Shown here: piece by piece, positions 11,461 to 22,335 of the stretch
How the letters are laid out: every line of letters starts with the position of its first letter
Numbering within the stretch: the first letter of the stretch is position 1
Origin: Tribonema minus
Lineage: Eukaryota > Sar > Xanthophyceae > Tribonematales > Tribonemataceae
Length of the DNA stretch: 64,000 bases
Assembly: GCA_017506865.1 (NCBI GenBank)
Contig: JAFCMP010000001.1
Span: 2,387,432-2,451,431, forward strand
Direction: 5' to 3'
Notes under the pieces: model-generated
Seen by the model: the letters and a program-made list of their open reading frames with translations, nothing else
What the model was told of the DNA's origin: nothing
Database searches by the model: none
Made by a program: the position numbers and the translations under genes

Positions 11461-12544
11461 CTAGCTGCCCGTGTTTGCTGCCCGCGTTGCGTGGTTCAGC
11501 AGTCAGGACTGCGTTTCGGCAGGCGATGTGTTAATCGGCAGGTGGAGCTGTCAGGGCGTGCATTGGCGGCCCGAGCATGATCTGATCTTCAATTTCGTGT
11601 GAGAATGATGCTGACCATTGCTGGTGAACAGAGCAGACCACAGAGCAGTGCATGTCAACACCTCACATTCACCTCTGACACATCATATGCGAGGCATACA
11701 CTAGATGCGGTGTTTGTTGTGAACTCCTGTGCCCTCGTTTGCTCCACTGAGGCTTCAGGTTGGCGCGAGCTGTCTCTTTCATGTTTGCTTGCCATGCTGA
11801 CGTGTTTGCTGACATGCAAGTAATGCCGATGTTGACGCTAGTCAATACCGTTGATAGCCATCATATACTGGCAATAACCTTGATGCTGACCAGATTCTAA
11901 TATGCGCTGGCACCTTGATACTGACCGGAGTGAAGTTTTTTTTGCATGCACTAACTCTTCGACCAGACTGATTCTAATGTGCACTGGCTTCCACTGTGTG
12001 TGCCTGCTAGCGCCACAAGCGACCTGCAAGTTTGGTCCCGCCAGGATGGCCACCGACGCTCCACCCCCCTGGGTGCCTCTGTCCCATGACGACGCTAACA
12101 ATCTCTCCCCGCTGTTGCTCCTTCTGTCCGTGCATTTTGCTTGCTGCTGCCACTGCCCCTTCCCCCTTTCTCTGCTGCCCCGCCCTGCCCCCCCCAAATG
12201 TGCTTGACGTTTTAGCAGCAGTGAAGCGGGGCACGGCAATTCAGGTGAACATCAGCGCTGGACTCGGCACTGGCGCGCTGCTGCCGAGTGCTGCTGCTGC
12301 TTCTGCCGACGACAGGTCTCGCGCCACTGACCCCGGCCCCTTGCCGGCGACTGACGTGCTGCTTTGATCGTGACGCACAAGCGGGAGGGAGCGATGGCGT
12401 GTGCACTTGCTCGCAGGTAATGGCACATGCCAGCCAACAGGAGGGGGACTCGGCGTTGTGGGGAGCACCAGAACTTCGAGAAGACATATGGCAAAGGGAG
12501 GGGGGGGTCTGTTGGGGGGTTTGGAGGGGTGACTTTGGACCACA

Positions 12545-13934
12545 TGCAGTGAATATGTTGTGGGTAGGGTGACGATGCCGTGGTGAAGTCGACCAGACGA
12601 AGTCATCACCTCCATATACACCACTGCGGTTTGCGCAAGAGAATTATCCCTTTTTGGTGTCAATTGTTGTCGTTGCTGATGATGGCCACCTTTGCCAGTG
12701 CCAGCAACTTTTTTGGTGCAGACTGAGGCAGCTTTGTGTGCTTCAGGTGTTCTTGCAGCAACTGCATGCATGTTGGTGCGCCCATGTCAATTGGGCAACG
12801 CGTCATGGCAATGTGTGAAGTGGTGCGACCACTCTGTCTAGGGCTGCTCCGACTGCGTTGTTGTGCAGCATGTGCTACTTGACTTTTCCCCATGTTTTTG
12901 CCACTGGCTGTGTTGAGTTTTTGGCTGCGCCAGTTGTGTCATGCGCGCGGCCTTGTCCTCTCGTCGAAATGCTTTGCATGATTCGTATTCGGCGTGCTTG
13001 CCAGTGCAATCTTCAGTGCGTCATGAGTGAGCAGGCGATCAATCGAGCGTCGTCACCATCCGCTAGTCTCATAGCATGCCATTCAAAGTATGGGCCCCCA
13101 AGGCCTTGGCAGTGTGCGCCTTCATACAAGCACATCAATCACCGCTTGATGCGTCTACGACATACCGGTACATATTGGCATAATGAAAGCTTTCAGGTGC
13201 GGTCTTGTGCAAATAATGGACACGCTGCCGACGTGCATCTCACCGCACTCCTGTTGGTGCTCCCATGGTTTTGCACTGGGCCAGGTGCCCATTTTTTGCA
13301 TGTGGACGCCCAAGGTGCCATCGATGAGTGTCGTACAGGTAGTGTACCAAGATGCCATTTCGCAATGTCATTCGTCAACGCATATTGAAACACTTGCATG
13401 GTGTTCACAAGATGCATGTAGACTCTACGAGTGGTAGCAAGCTGGACATTGACATTCACTGGGCTGTTTCACGCCTAAGCGAGAATAAATCAAAATTACC
13501 CAGATGCGTTGTCTTGACAACAACTGAGGCGCATGACTGCAGCCTAGCCCTATGAGCACTCGTTGCACTAGCATGTGGTGCTATAAGTTGATCAACCCCC
13601 CCAACCGCATCATGAGGTCACAAGCATTCTTGAGATGCACACAAAGAGCGGGCGTGACTTGCTGACAAATGTCACAAGTAATTTTTGTTTTTGCATCACT
13701 CAGCTTTTTGAAACTGATGTGATCTACACAGTCTTTGACTGAGGTAGTGGCAACAGCAAACATGATTTACTGCCTCTTCATTCTGCAAAACCTAGCCTGC
13801 TTCACCGTGATGAGCAAGTGCGCTTATGCGCTTACTTGAGAAGTGAGGCAGTCTGCCACAACTGCTTTCACCGGCATGTCGGGTCTGTGAAAGGTCACAG
13901 GTCATATCATATGACTCAGATGTGCGAGCTCGGC
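12545..13934 (-). repeat. Diverged dispersed repeat, copy A (decayed coding-like sequence)
   Basis: It is collinear with 18805-20085, with matching blocks in the same order: the start block (gtgggtag..tgacgatgccgtg), the block around 12660-12830, gccattcaaagtatgg, the block around 13195-13330, actgcagcctagcc, and the end block ggtcacaggtc. On the minus strand short peptides are conserved between copies, such as LPQSAPKKLLALAKV versus LPESAPNKLSSLAKV and HGIVTLPT versus HGIVILPT. Frames are broken. It may be a decayed gene family or a mobile element; I do not recognise the family. Confidence 0.55.
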
Positions 13935-14451
13935 TAAACAGGCAGCAGCAGAAGAAGCTGTGCCATGTTGAGAGTTGTCGTGTCTGGTTACAAAGCCCAA
14001 CAGTGTCCCGCACACAGTTGAAGTATGACTCAGGGGGAGGCAATGGCAATGGCAATATCCCCTAGGTCGAACCAGCCAGATAAGGGGCTGCAGCATGCTT
14101 AACGCCAAGAGCACAAGAGCACAGGCACAATGTCTATACACCCAACAGAAAGCGGTTGGTTGGCCCTCATGTAGGCTTTTCTCATTGATGAACATTTTTG
14201 CTCGTCGACCGCATGGAAAAAGCACAGTGTAACCACCGCTGAGACCGTAAACATTCCCAGGAGATGTATATGTGGTGGTCAATGCCTCTGGCCGCCCCGC
14301 GCCAGCAGCCATGAGCACGGTTGCTGGGCCAGACTGGGAACACAATGTCATATGCGAGTCTGGCAACACGCACAATGTCACCTGGTTGAGCTTGCGGCGA
14401 TCATGTGCAGCTACTAGTTATCTTCATACTCGTCTTGCTCCCAAGGCCTGC

Positions 14452-15012
14452 CTAAGTCTGGGGGGGCTGAAGGTGCAGTTCCACTGACAATTTGGCGAAG
14501 TCCATGACGACGGTCAGCCGAGAATCGCGAACGAAGGTAGTACCCAAGACATTAGCATCCCCGAAGCGCTTGCCGGCAGGCGCTCTGTAAGCTGTTATGC
14601 GGGTGCCGTGAACGTTGACTCCCATGGCCTTCGGGGCGCGCTCATCTTCAAGCGCGTCAAGGGTGGAGTTCGATAGGTAAGTGAGAGGGACTGTAGTATT
14701 AATGATGAATACTACTCGCTTGCTGACTGGTGGTTGAATACATTCGTTGGTCACGGTGGCGATCACAAAAGGGCGCCACCAGGGGCCTCGCACAACGCCG
14801 TGCAGCGAAAAACCAGTCTCTCGTGGATCAGCATCCGCCAGAAAGCCTGTCTCCTTCAGGCCAAAAGCCACAGCGCGCAGCACAGGCTCTGTAACATCAG
14901 GGAGGGTGATGTCCACCACCGTGGACACCACCGTGATCTCCACCACCGATGTCCACCACCGTGATGTCCACCACCGACTGTGGTGGCAAATAATCTTTGT
15001 CCTTCGATGCAA
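14452..15012 (-). pseudogene. Retropepsin-like fragment with altered catalytic motif
   Basis: An open minus-strand stretch of about 186 codons contains VVFIINTTVPLTYLSNSTLD. The layout (hydrophobic strand, D-T-G-like triad, then TYLS) resembles retropepsin-like aspartic protease segments of retroelements and related host genes. The triad reads N-T-T instead of D-T-G, so it would not be catalytic. The N-terminal part runs into a short tandem repeat (ccaccgatgt-like units, 14906-14980). I see no reverse transcriptase or integrase nearby. Family assignment is tentative. Confidence 0.35.
14906..14980. repeat. Short tandem repeat of tccaccaccg(a/t)gat units
   Basis: Five to six imperfect copies of a 12-15 nt unit (gtccaccaccgtgatg-like). 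On the minus strand it encodes a repeat of Trp/Thr/Ser-Val residues. Confidence 0.7.
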
Positions 15013-15236
15013 TCATTATGTGCCCTCCTGTACCGATCCCAGCCATCGCCTTGAGAGCTCCACCTCTGCTAGTCCTTCGTTGGCTGCCTGCTTTCGGTAG
15101 TAGTGGTTCGAGCTATGTAGAATATAACGCAACTTCACTTTCAAAAGAAGAATAAACGCAAGATGTGTGTTTTTGTATTGGTGATTATTACTTGCATAGC
15201 GCGCTGACAAGACTGCGGCTAGCTGCGAGCATCGCG

Positions 15237-15482
15237 TCAATTATCTGCACGATAATTAAAGTGCTTTCGCTCCGGTTCTGGTACGGCATAGCCGTGGAGT
15301 CGATCAAGGAGACTGTGCTTGCTGGACAAGGCCAGGGGAAAGCGCTGAGAGAGCGGCTTGAGAAGCCACGCCCAGCTCACGTCGTCCTCCGGCAATTGAA
15401 TACCCCGCCAGTCAGCCAGAGTGGAGTTTGAAAGTCTGTAGTGGCAGTGGGCAAGCCACCATGTGCGCCTTCCCAGGTACAT
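15237..15482 (-). pseudogene. Second retropepsin-like fragment
   Basis: The minus-strand stretch begins RLSNSTLADWRGIQLP, matching the LSNSTL core of the fragment at 14452-15012, and then diverges. It lacks the preceding triad strand. It is probably a remnant of the same family. Confidence 0.25.
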
Positions 15483-16264
15483 GCATGAGAGCGCATGATG
15501 TTGGTGCCTCCAAGCAAACTCGTGTTGCTACTTGTGCTTTGAATGGGCCTGGCTTCATTGCCAGTATGATGTCGCTACCCCTCGCGTGCACGTACTTAGT
15601 GTCAGTGAACCATTAGCATCCATGGCGCCAGCGTGTCTCGTCGATTACGCCATCAGGCACAGTTTTGACAGCAGTGCGCACACGCGGAGGTGAAGCAATT
15701 GGTGTAGATGCAGTTAAGTTGTTGGAGAGCGGTATTTTTACTCTGCCTGCAGCACGTCTCCTACATCAGCGCCTCTGTAATTGTCATATATTCCTGATGC
15801 GGTGTGGCACGTCAGCGCGCATTGGCTTGCATTTTCCCCGTGATGCTAGAGAGTGGTTGTGGGATGGCGGTGGCCGTGGGTGCCCACTGCCCCACGCGAA
15901 AACTGACCCTGGAGCGGTTCAGCACGGCCTACTGAGGGTGATGCTCAGGCTGCTAACGACTGCGCTCACATGTTCCATGCATGTCATCACGCACGGCAAT
16001 CAAAGCCCGCGCTGCTTGCTTGTGCCGCCGCCTGGTCTCGTGCCCTTGCATGTATGCTCCTACACGACGTTGCGGCGCCGCACGCTCCAACAGCGTGAGG
16101 TGCGGCGTGGCGCCATCGTCATGCACACGTTGAAGTGACCTCCACTGCCAGTGCGCCACACCTGGTCTGCGTGCTGCGCTATCCATTGTCTCGTAGCAGT
16201 GAGCTTCATCTGCTGTTGTGGCGCGCCTGAAAGCCCCAGCCACGTGTGAAGAGCAATCCTCCAA

Positions 16265-18096
16265 ATGAACGCATCTGTACCTATATACGGTACACCTGCG
16301 CAGACCCGTCACTTCTTTAACTGCATTCACTTCTGTGATGTTGCAGGGTACTTCACCAGAGCGCACTTGGAGCAGATCATGTGTGCGGCCCTGAGGGAAA
16401 GCGGCGCGCCGCCCGATTTGGATCAGCGCGTGTTGGACGACATGGTCATGACAAACGCAGCCCAGCTGCCCCTGATGCGGCCAGAGCAGCTGGCGGCCTT
16501 GTACAATAAGACCCGTGCCCTACCACACACAGCCACCAAGGCACTCATCCGTTCTGAGACTGGCATTGTGATAATCGGGCCGTTCGTCTCCAGTACGCCA
16601 GTCAGGTAACGTGAGGGTTGTCGGCCATAATGCGAGCTCTGCGCCGTGTCACACTTGAAGTTGAACCACGCAACTTGAACCACGAAGTGTGCTAACAATC
16701 AGGTGCTATACCGTTTGCGTGCCACCAGGTCTCGGTCTACACTGCTCATAGGTATGAAGTTGCCAAAAGGAAAGATGCTGCTTGTGAAGGTGCCGTCGTC
16801 ACGAGAGGACGCAAAACGAGAGCGCAACGTCTATGAGCAGCTGTGGAGTGGGCCTTTGCCACCGCCCCACCTCGTTGGGCCAGCAGAGTACTTGGACAGG
16901 GCTTTCCACTCTCATGACGCGAATCGACACAATGAAATGGAGTTGAGCGGTAAGTAACGGTGGTGACAAAGGCGCCATCGACTTTATTCATGAAAATATG
17001 GGCGTCAGGGTGGCAATACTTGTCGGTATTGTGTGTCCAATCTGATCCAAACTTCCTTTGGTCTGGTGTACTCGTGTGGGTGCTTGAAGCCTTCTGCGCG
17101 CTTCCTTGGCTGTGGGCACAATCATTGATCACATGAAATGGGGTGTGGACCCGCTTTTGGTACAACATACTTCGAAGTACTTCGAAGTATCGGTTAGGCT
17201 AGTCAAAACACTTCAAGTTGCCATTGCTCGCAGTTTACACTCAAAGTTTCCAGTGCAACTAGGTAGCTTCATGATGTCGTACGCATTTCAATCACTTCAC
17301 TACTGACACTCGAGTGCCTGCACATTGCTGCTCGCAGGCCATGGGCATTTGTTGAAGTACGCCCTCGCGATCCCCAAGTACCAAATTGCACTGCAGGATG
17401 TGCCGCGGCCCCATGACCCGGAGTTTGCGCTCGCAACGGGCCGCCAGATTCGCTGCGCAATGGAGTTCATGCACGACAAAGGGCTAGGGCACACTGATGT
17501 GAAGGCTTCAAACATTTTCTTGGATGGAGAGGGTGATGATACTTTGATGTACTTCAGTCGTATGACAACTTGAACCTGTATGACATGCGGCCCGCATTAC
17601 GGGTCGCATGATGCTCTGCTGCCAACCCGTCCAAACGCCCTTTGCCAACAGAGTGTACATTGGCTGTGCTATACTTCTAACATACAAATCCTCGTGCATT
17701 CACACATCACCTCTTGAACATTAATCACTGCATTGTTGGCGCTTCGTTTAGCGCTCATCAGCTGCCGTGCCATGATATTCACGGCGCCTCTGCGCAGGCA
17801 CGCGCTACCTGGGCGACTTTGGCTCAAGCGTAGAGCTGGGCCAAGAACTTCAAGAAGTGACGTACTCACACCTGCCAGGTGGCGGCCCAGCGGTGGTACG
17901 TGTCTCCATCGACCATGCATCCACTGCGCTGGACTTTTTTGCGCTGGCGGTGACACTGCTGGACACAGTCGGCGCGACAAAACGCACTGTGCACTATCCT
18001 GACCCAGTTGCGCTTGTGGCCATCGCTCAGGAGCTGGAGAACAAGGAGCTGAGCGAGTTTGTGGTCACGCTGATTCAGCCAGTGCTGCACGGCTAG
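16265..18096 (+). CDS. Divergent small protein-kinase-like protein
   Basis: Exons: 16347-16605, 16729-16949, 17338-17532, 17798-18096 (stop TAG). The start is either a 25-nt first exon at 16265-16289 spliced by a 57-nt intron (332 aa) or the same ATG read through (351 aa); both stay in frame. Kinase features in order are the ATP-lysine strand KMLLVKVP, helix-C glutamate in RERNVYEQL, the catalytic loop GHTDVKASNIF, and the Mg-binding loop YLGDFGSS, formed exactly across the last splice (DGEG|TRYLGDFG). A helix-F-like segment (STALDFFALAVTLLD) follows, then an early end. Catalytic Asp, Lys and Asn and the DFG are kept; HRD has become HTD, no glycine-rich loop is obvious, and the C-lobe is short. 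Activity is therefore uncertain. No subfamily can be named. Confidence 0.65.
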
Positions 18097-21000
18097 GGCC
18101 CTGGTGGCCGTCTTGTGCGTCCAGGTGGTGTGACTGCAGTTGTGCGCATTGTGGTACGTACGTGTACAGCACTCAGGATAGGTTCCTAGATTTGTGCGAT
18201 TACATCGACAACAGCGGACGCTAGTGACAGGTCCCTAAACCCTACAGACAAGGTACCTGGCCTCCCATGGGGCGTTCATGTATGATCAAACACAAGTCCA
18301 TGTTTATCACGATGCCTGCAGCATGCGTCTTCATTCACAGCACCTGAGCGCACATACATTGTCGATGCCTGCTTAGGGCAGCACAGCAAAAAAAAAAATG
18401 CCAAGCTTTGATTGCAGAGAGAATGCATCAATGCACTTACTGCAACGTTGCCTGGCATACTCTCTCGCGTTCCGAGTCAAAATTTGCTTTCATCGGCACT
18501 GCAAGCACCTGGCTGCAAGCACCTGGCACAGGGGTTGCACGCATCGTCACATAGCACCGGTGTGACATCGCATGGGACATCTCGTGGCTGAAACCATCAA
18601 ATTGTGTACAACATCAGATTTGTATGTGTGAGTATGTTCAATGAAAATTGCAGTGTGGCATCAGGTACAAAAATGTTTATGCTGCTTTGTTCCAGCGTCA
18701 ATTTTAGTGTTGCTAGCTAGACTATACCAATGTGTACCAGGTGATAAAGTTTTATAACCTATCTATAAGAAAGTGTGTCACAATGTACTATATCGCGTGC
18801 GTTGAAAAGGTGTGGGTAGGATGACGATGCCGTGTCGAGGCCGATCAGATGAATTCTTCAATTCCACACACACGGCTGCGCTCTGCGCAATCAATGCTCT
18901 GCGTTTTGATGTCGATTGTCTGTTGCTGCTGATGATGGTCACCTTCGCCAGTGACGACAACTTGTTTGGCGCAGACTCAGGCAGGAAAATATTGCACTCA
19001 CAACGCTGCGTCGCATTATAAATTTGGCTTCAGACGGCAAGGCTGTGTGCATTCAGGCATTGTCACTGCAATTGCATGCATTTCGGTGCATGCACATCAA
19101 TTCTGCACGCGTCATGGCATTATGTGAAGTCATGCGACCACTCTGTCTAGTAGGGCTGCTCTCAATAAAGCGTCTCACGCAGCTGGTGCGACTTGTCTGT
19201 TTTTAGCCACTGGTCATGATGATTATTTGGCTGGCGCCTGTGACACGTGTGCTGCATTGTCCTCTCGATGAACTGCCATTAATCATTCATATGCCGTGTG
19301 CTTGTGCCTGAGTGAGCTGGTGATCATACAAATAAAACATTGTTACTTAATCCCTAGTTTCATGAATCAATAGCACGCCATTCAAAGTATGGCCCCCTTT
19401 TTTCTTGCATGTGCGCCATTTCGTACGACTAAGAGTGGATCAATCACCACTTGTGTCAGGCCACAGTATGGTACATCTGGCACTATGGAGCTTTCAGCTG
19501 CCGCTGTTGTGCACATTGTTGACATGTTGCCGGTGTGCATCCCAGCGCAGTCCTGTGCTCCCCAATGCATTGAAGCCATGCATGCTGTTGCTGGTCGTCC
19601 ATCTTTGCCTGTGAATGCTCAGGCGCTGTCGATGAGTGTCATACAGGTACCGAGATGCATCGTGCTGACAACACCTGGGGCGCACCTGGGGCGCACAACT
19701 GCAGCCTAGCCTTTGCGAGCACTGGTTGTGTTAACAAGTGCTGCATATGTAACTTGATTCATCCTCCCAACAGCATCATCAGGTCACCAACATTCTTGTG
19801 AGGCATGAGTTCTTGAAGCACAGCACAGGAACAAACATCTTCCCATCTACACGGCTCTTTGCAGAACTGAGGTGATGGTCACGACAGAACTGAGGTGATG
19901 GTCACGACATTTTTGTTTAACTGCCTGAAGGTATGTTTTGTGCTAGTCTAGCCTGCTTCTTTGTGATGAGCAGGTGCGCACACTTGAGAAGTGAGGCAGA
20001 CCACCACTGCTTTTCACTGCGTCTAGGTTCAGCGCAAGGTCACAGGTCGTGTTGTATGTCGTTTGAGATCATCTGGGCCTCTCGCATCTTTGTTGACAAG
20101 AAAGCGTACTTCGAAGTAGATGGTTTCTTTGCAAGAAGTTGAGCAAATCTCAAGTGGTTGCTGGGCGCTGATGCTTTGGAGTAGACGCCGCTTTCATCGA
20201 CTTGTGCACTCACTTGTTAAGCCTATTGCTGTAAAAAAAATTGTCTGGCGCTCACACGCATAATGGGCCAGACCTTGCCTGACAGAGCCTGAGGGTACTA
20301 TCAGTACCTCTCATTCATTCTCGCTCATGCGCAAAAAAGCCCAGATGAATGGCATCTACTACTGTAGTAATTTTCATTAATTCTAGCTCAAGGCGCGAAA
20401 AAGCCAAGCTGGTGGATGATATGGTCTTGCAATTGGAACCTACATGTGTCTTTGTGATACAGTGTCACTGGTTGTGACGTTTTTCAGCACAACCCGTCAT
20501 CATCTGGAATCACGGGTAAAGGACCCGTAGCTTTTGATACCAGCGCTGGGTACATGGACACAACAGAGCACTGTGACACACCAGAGAGCATGCACTCATA
20601 TTCTGAAAGTCAGCGGTGGCTTAGTTGGCCCCCGGGGGGAAGGGGGGGGCGAAATTATGTTGCCTACTACGGTATTGTGTGGGCGTTGACCAGTCACGCA
20701 CACAGTGGCAGATGAAGCCTATTGTGCATGCATCGATCGACTTGGGAGTGGAGTTGCGTTCTTTAAAGCTCATGGTAAAACAAGGAGTAAATAGGGCCGC
20801 AAGGGAGGCTGGTCAACTCAATAGTGCAAACATCAAACATCCAGGGCGCATGTACGCCTGCAGTAACACCACGCATGCCACAAATTGGACACATTGCACG
20901 CTTGGCATTTGCTGGACATTCATCACATGTACCATCGCTCCAGTAACCTATCAGACGAGCATTTACTTACTACTGTTGTTAACCAAGAACGTACGCAAAA

Positions 21001-22335
21001 AGCGCTCTGATGGTGCAGCACAGATGTGGCCGATATCCCCATTGCCAGTGTTAAGTTTTTATCTGCACGTGAACTACAATTAAACTCTATGTCGAAGTGT
21101 TGCTTTTTGAACGGTGCATGGTCAGGTTGTGACAGGGGTCGGGTTATGTTATATTGAAATCGGTCAGAACCAACCCTTACACTGAGTTTCAACGCTGAAC
21201 ACGAGGTATGCAACAGTGTGGCAGTCTAACACAATCGCCATGCCTGATAATGCTGTCGATCGGTGGGCCCTCAGAGAACAGGAACACGCCACGCACCCTG
21301 CACCCATGATTCCAGCTCAGGCTGGCCAGATCTGCTTCAAACATTTGGTGGCGATATAATAGCAGTGCTACAGCTCAGTAGCCATGCCACGTCATCGGCA
21401 ACGCCAGTGACCGAAGCGACAAAAGCTACTAGTAAGCAAAGTGCGATACAACACACATGCCCCTGCAAGCTCACCCAGCCACATCACATCTCACCACTTG
21501 ACCACCGCACGTTTTTTTTTTCAAATTCATCACAACCATTGCGCGTCAGATGTCAACATTGCATTCATGAGTCATCTTCCCGATGAGAACTGTTCTAGCT
21601 TACTGAGCACAGCCTAGGCAACTTGAAGGAAAAGTGTGCACGGGTATCAAGCGGTTTTGGTGCGTGGCAATAACTGCCACCGCTTGTGCCAGCTACACTA
21701 AAAGCAGGATACAGCATTGACACAGACAATATGAAACAAGACAAGCAACAATCTTAGCAAAATCTAATTCAACTTTGTACCTGAGAGGCCACTGGACAGC
21801 TGCAATTATGTACAGGAGAAGAACAGGCGCCGCCATCGCCATATTCTGCAGCTAGTCGGTGTGACCAATGGCATGTTGGAAAAGTAGGATGCTTGGAACA
21901 AGTCCGGGGAGAGGAGACAGAGTCCAGACTAGAAGTCGAGCTGCTGCGAAGCGTGAAGTTATTGTCTTAAAAGCACAGGTCCAGGCTGCATTCACCTAAA
22001 GGGCACGAATAAGGTGCAATCGTATAAGTGCAATAAAGCACGGTGGAACCTACTAAGTATGGTGCAACCAGGTGACCTTTCCAGACACCCACAATACAGC
22101 TCTGTACTCCCCTATCACAGCGATGCCAACCAGCTGCTGCCGCATGGTACAAAATATCCTGTGTGGAAGAGAAAATCTCTCCAGTGTACGCGTTTGCTTG
22201 AAATGTCGGACAGGGTGGCACATACATGGAGTCTGCATCAACAACAGGGCCTGGCGATGCCCCGCTTGGCATACAGTAAAAGCAACCGTAGAGGAGACGC
22301 GCGCGAAGCACGCAAATAAAAGTCACCTGTGGCGA
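18097..22335. other. 4.2 kb without a confident gene
   Basis: It lies between the kinase-like gene and the 3' end of the minus-strand membrane-protein gene. It contains dispersed repeat copy B (18805-20085) and several ACTTCGAAGT palindromes. I see no coherent exon set or RNA gene. Confidence 0.5.
18805..20085 (-). repeat. Diverged dispersed repeat, copy B
   Basis: This is the counterpart of 12545-13934. Matching landmarks are gtgggtaggatgacgatgcc (18812), gccattcaaagtatgg (19378), cgatgagtgtcatacaggta (19630), actgcagcctagcc (19700) and ggtcacaggtc (20039). By eye, identity is about three quarters in blocks separated by indels. Confidence 0.55.

Larger units (their letters stand above)
11461..16264. 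other. 4.8 kb without a confident gene
   Basis: I see no exon set with consistent phases here. Contents described separately: a diverged dispersed repeat copy (12545-13934) and two retropepsin-like fragments on the minus strand (14452-15012 and 15237-15482). The rest shows no recognisable coding, RNA or repeat structure. Confidence 0.5.

Noticed and set aside
21967..22326. Cys-containing minus-strand frame next to the membrane-protein gene
   Set aside because: It lies beyond the stop codon of that gene, and no splice link or motif was found.
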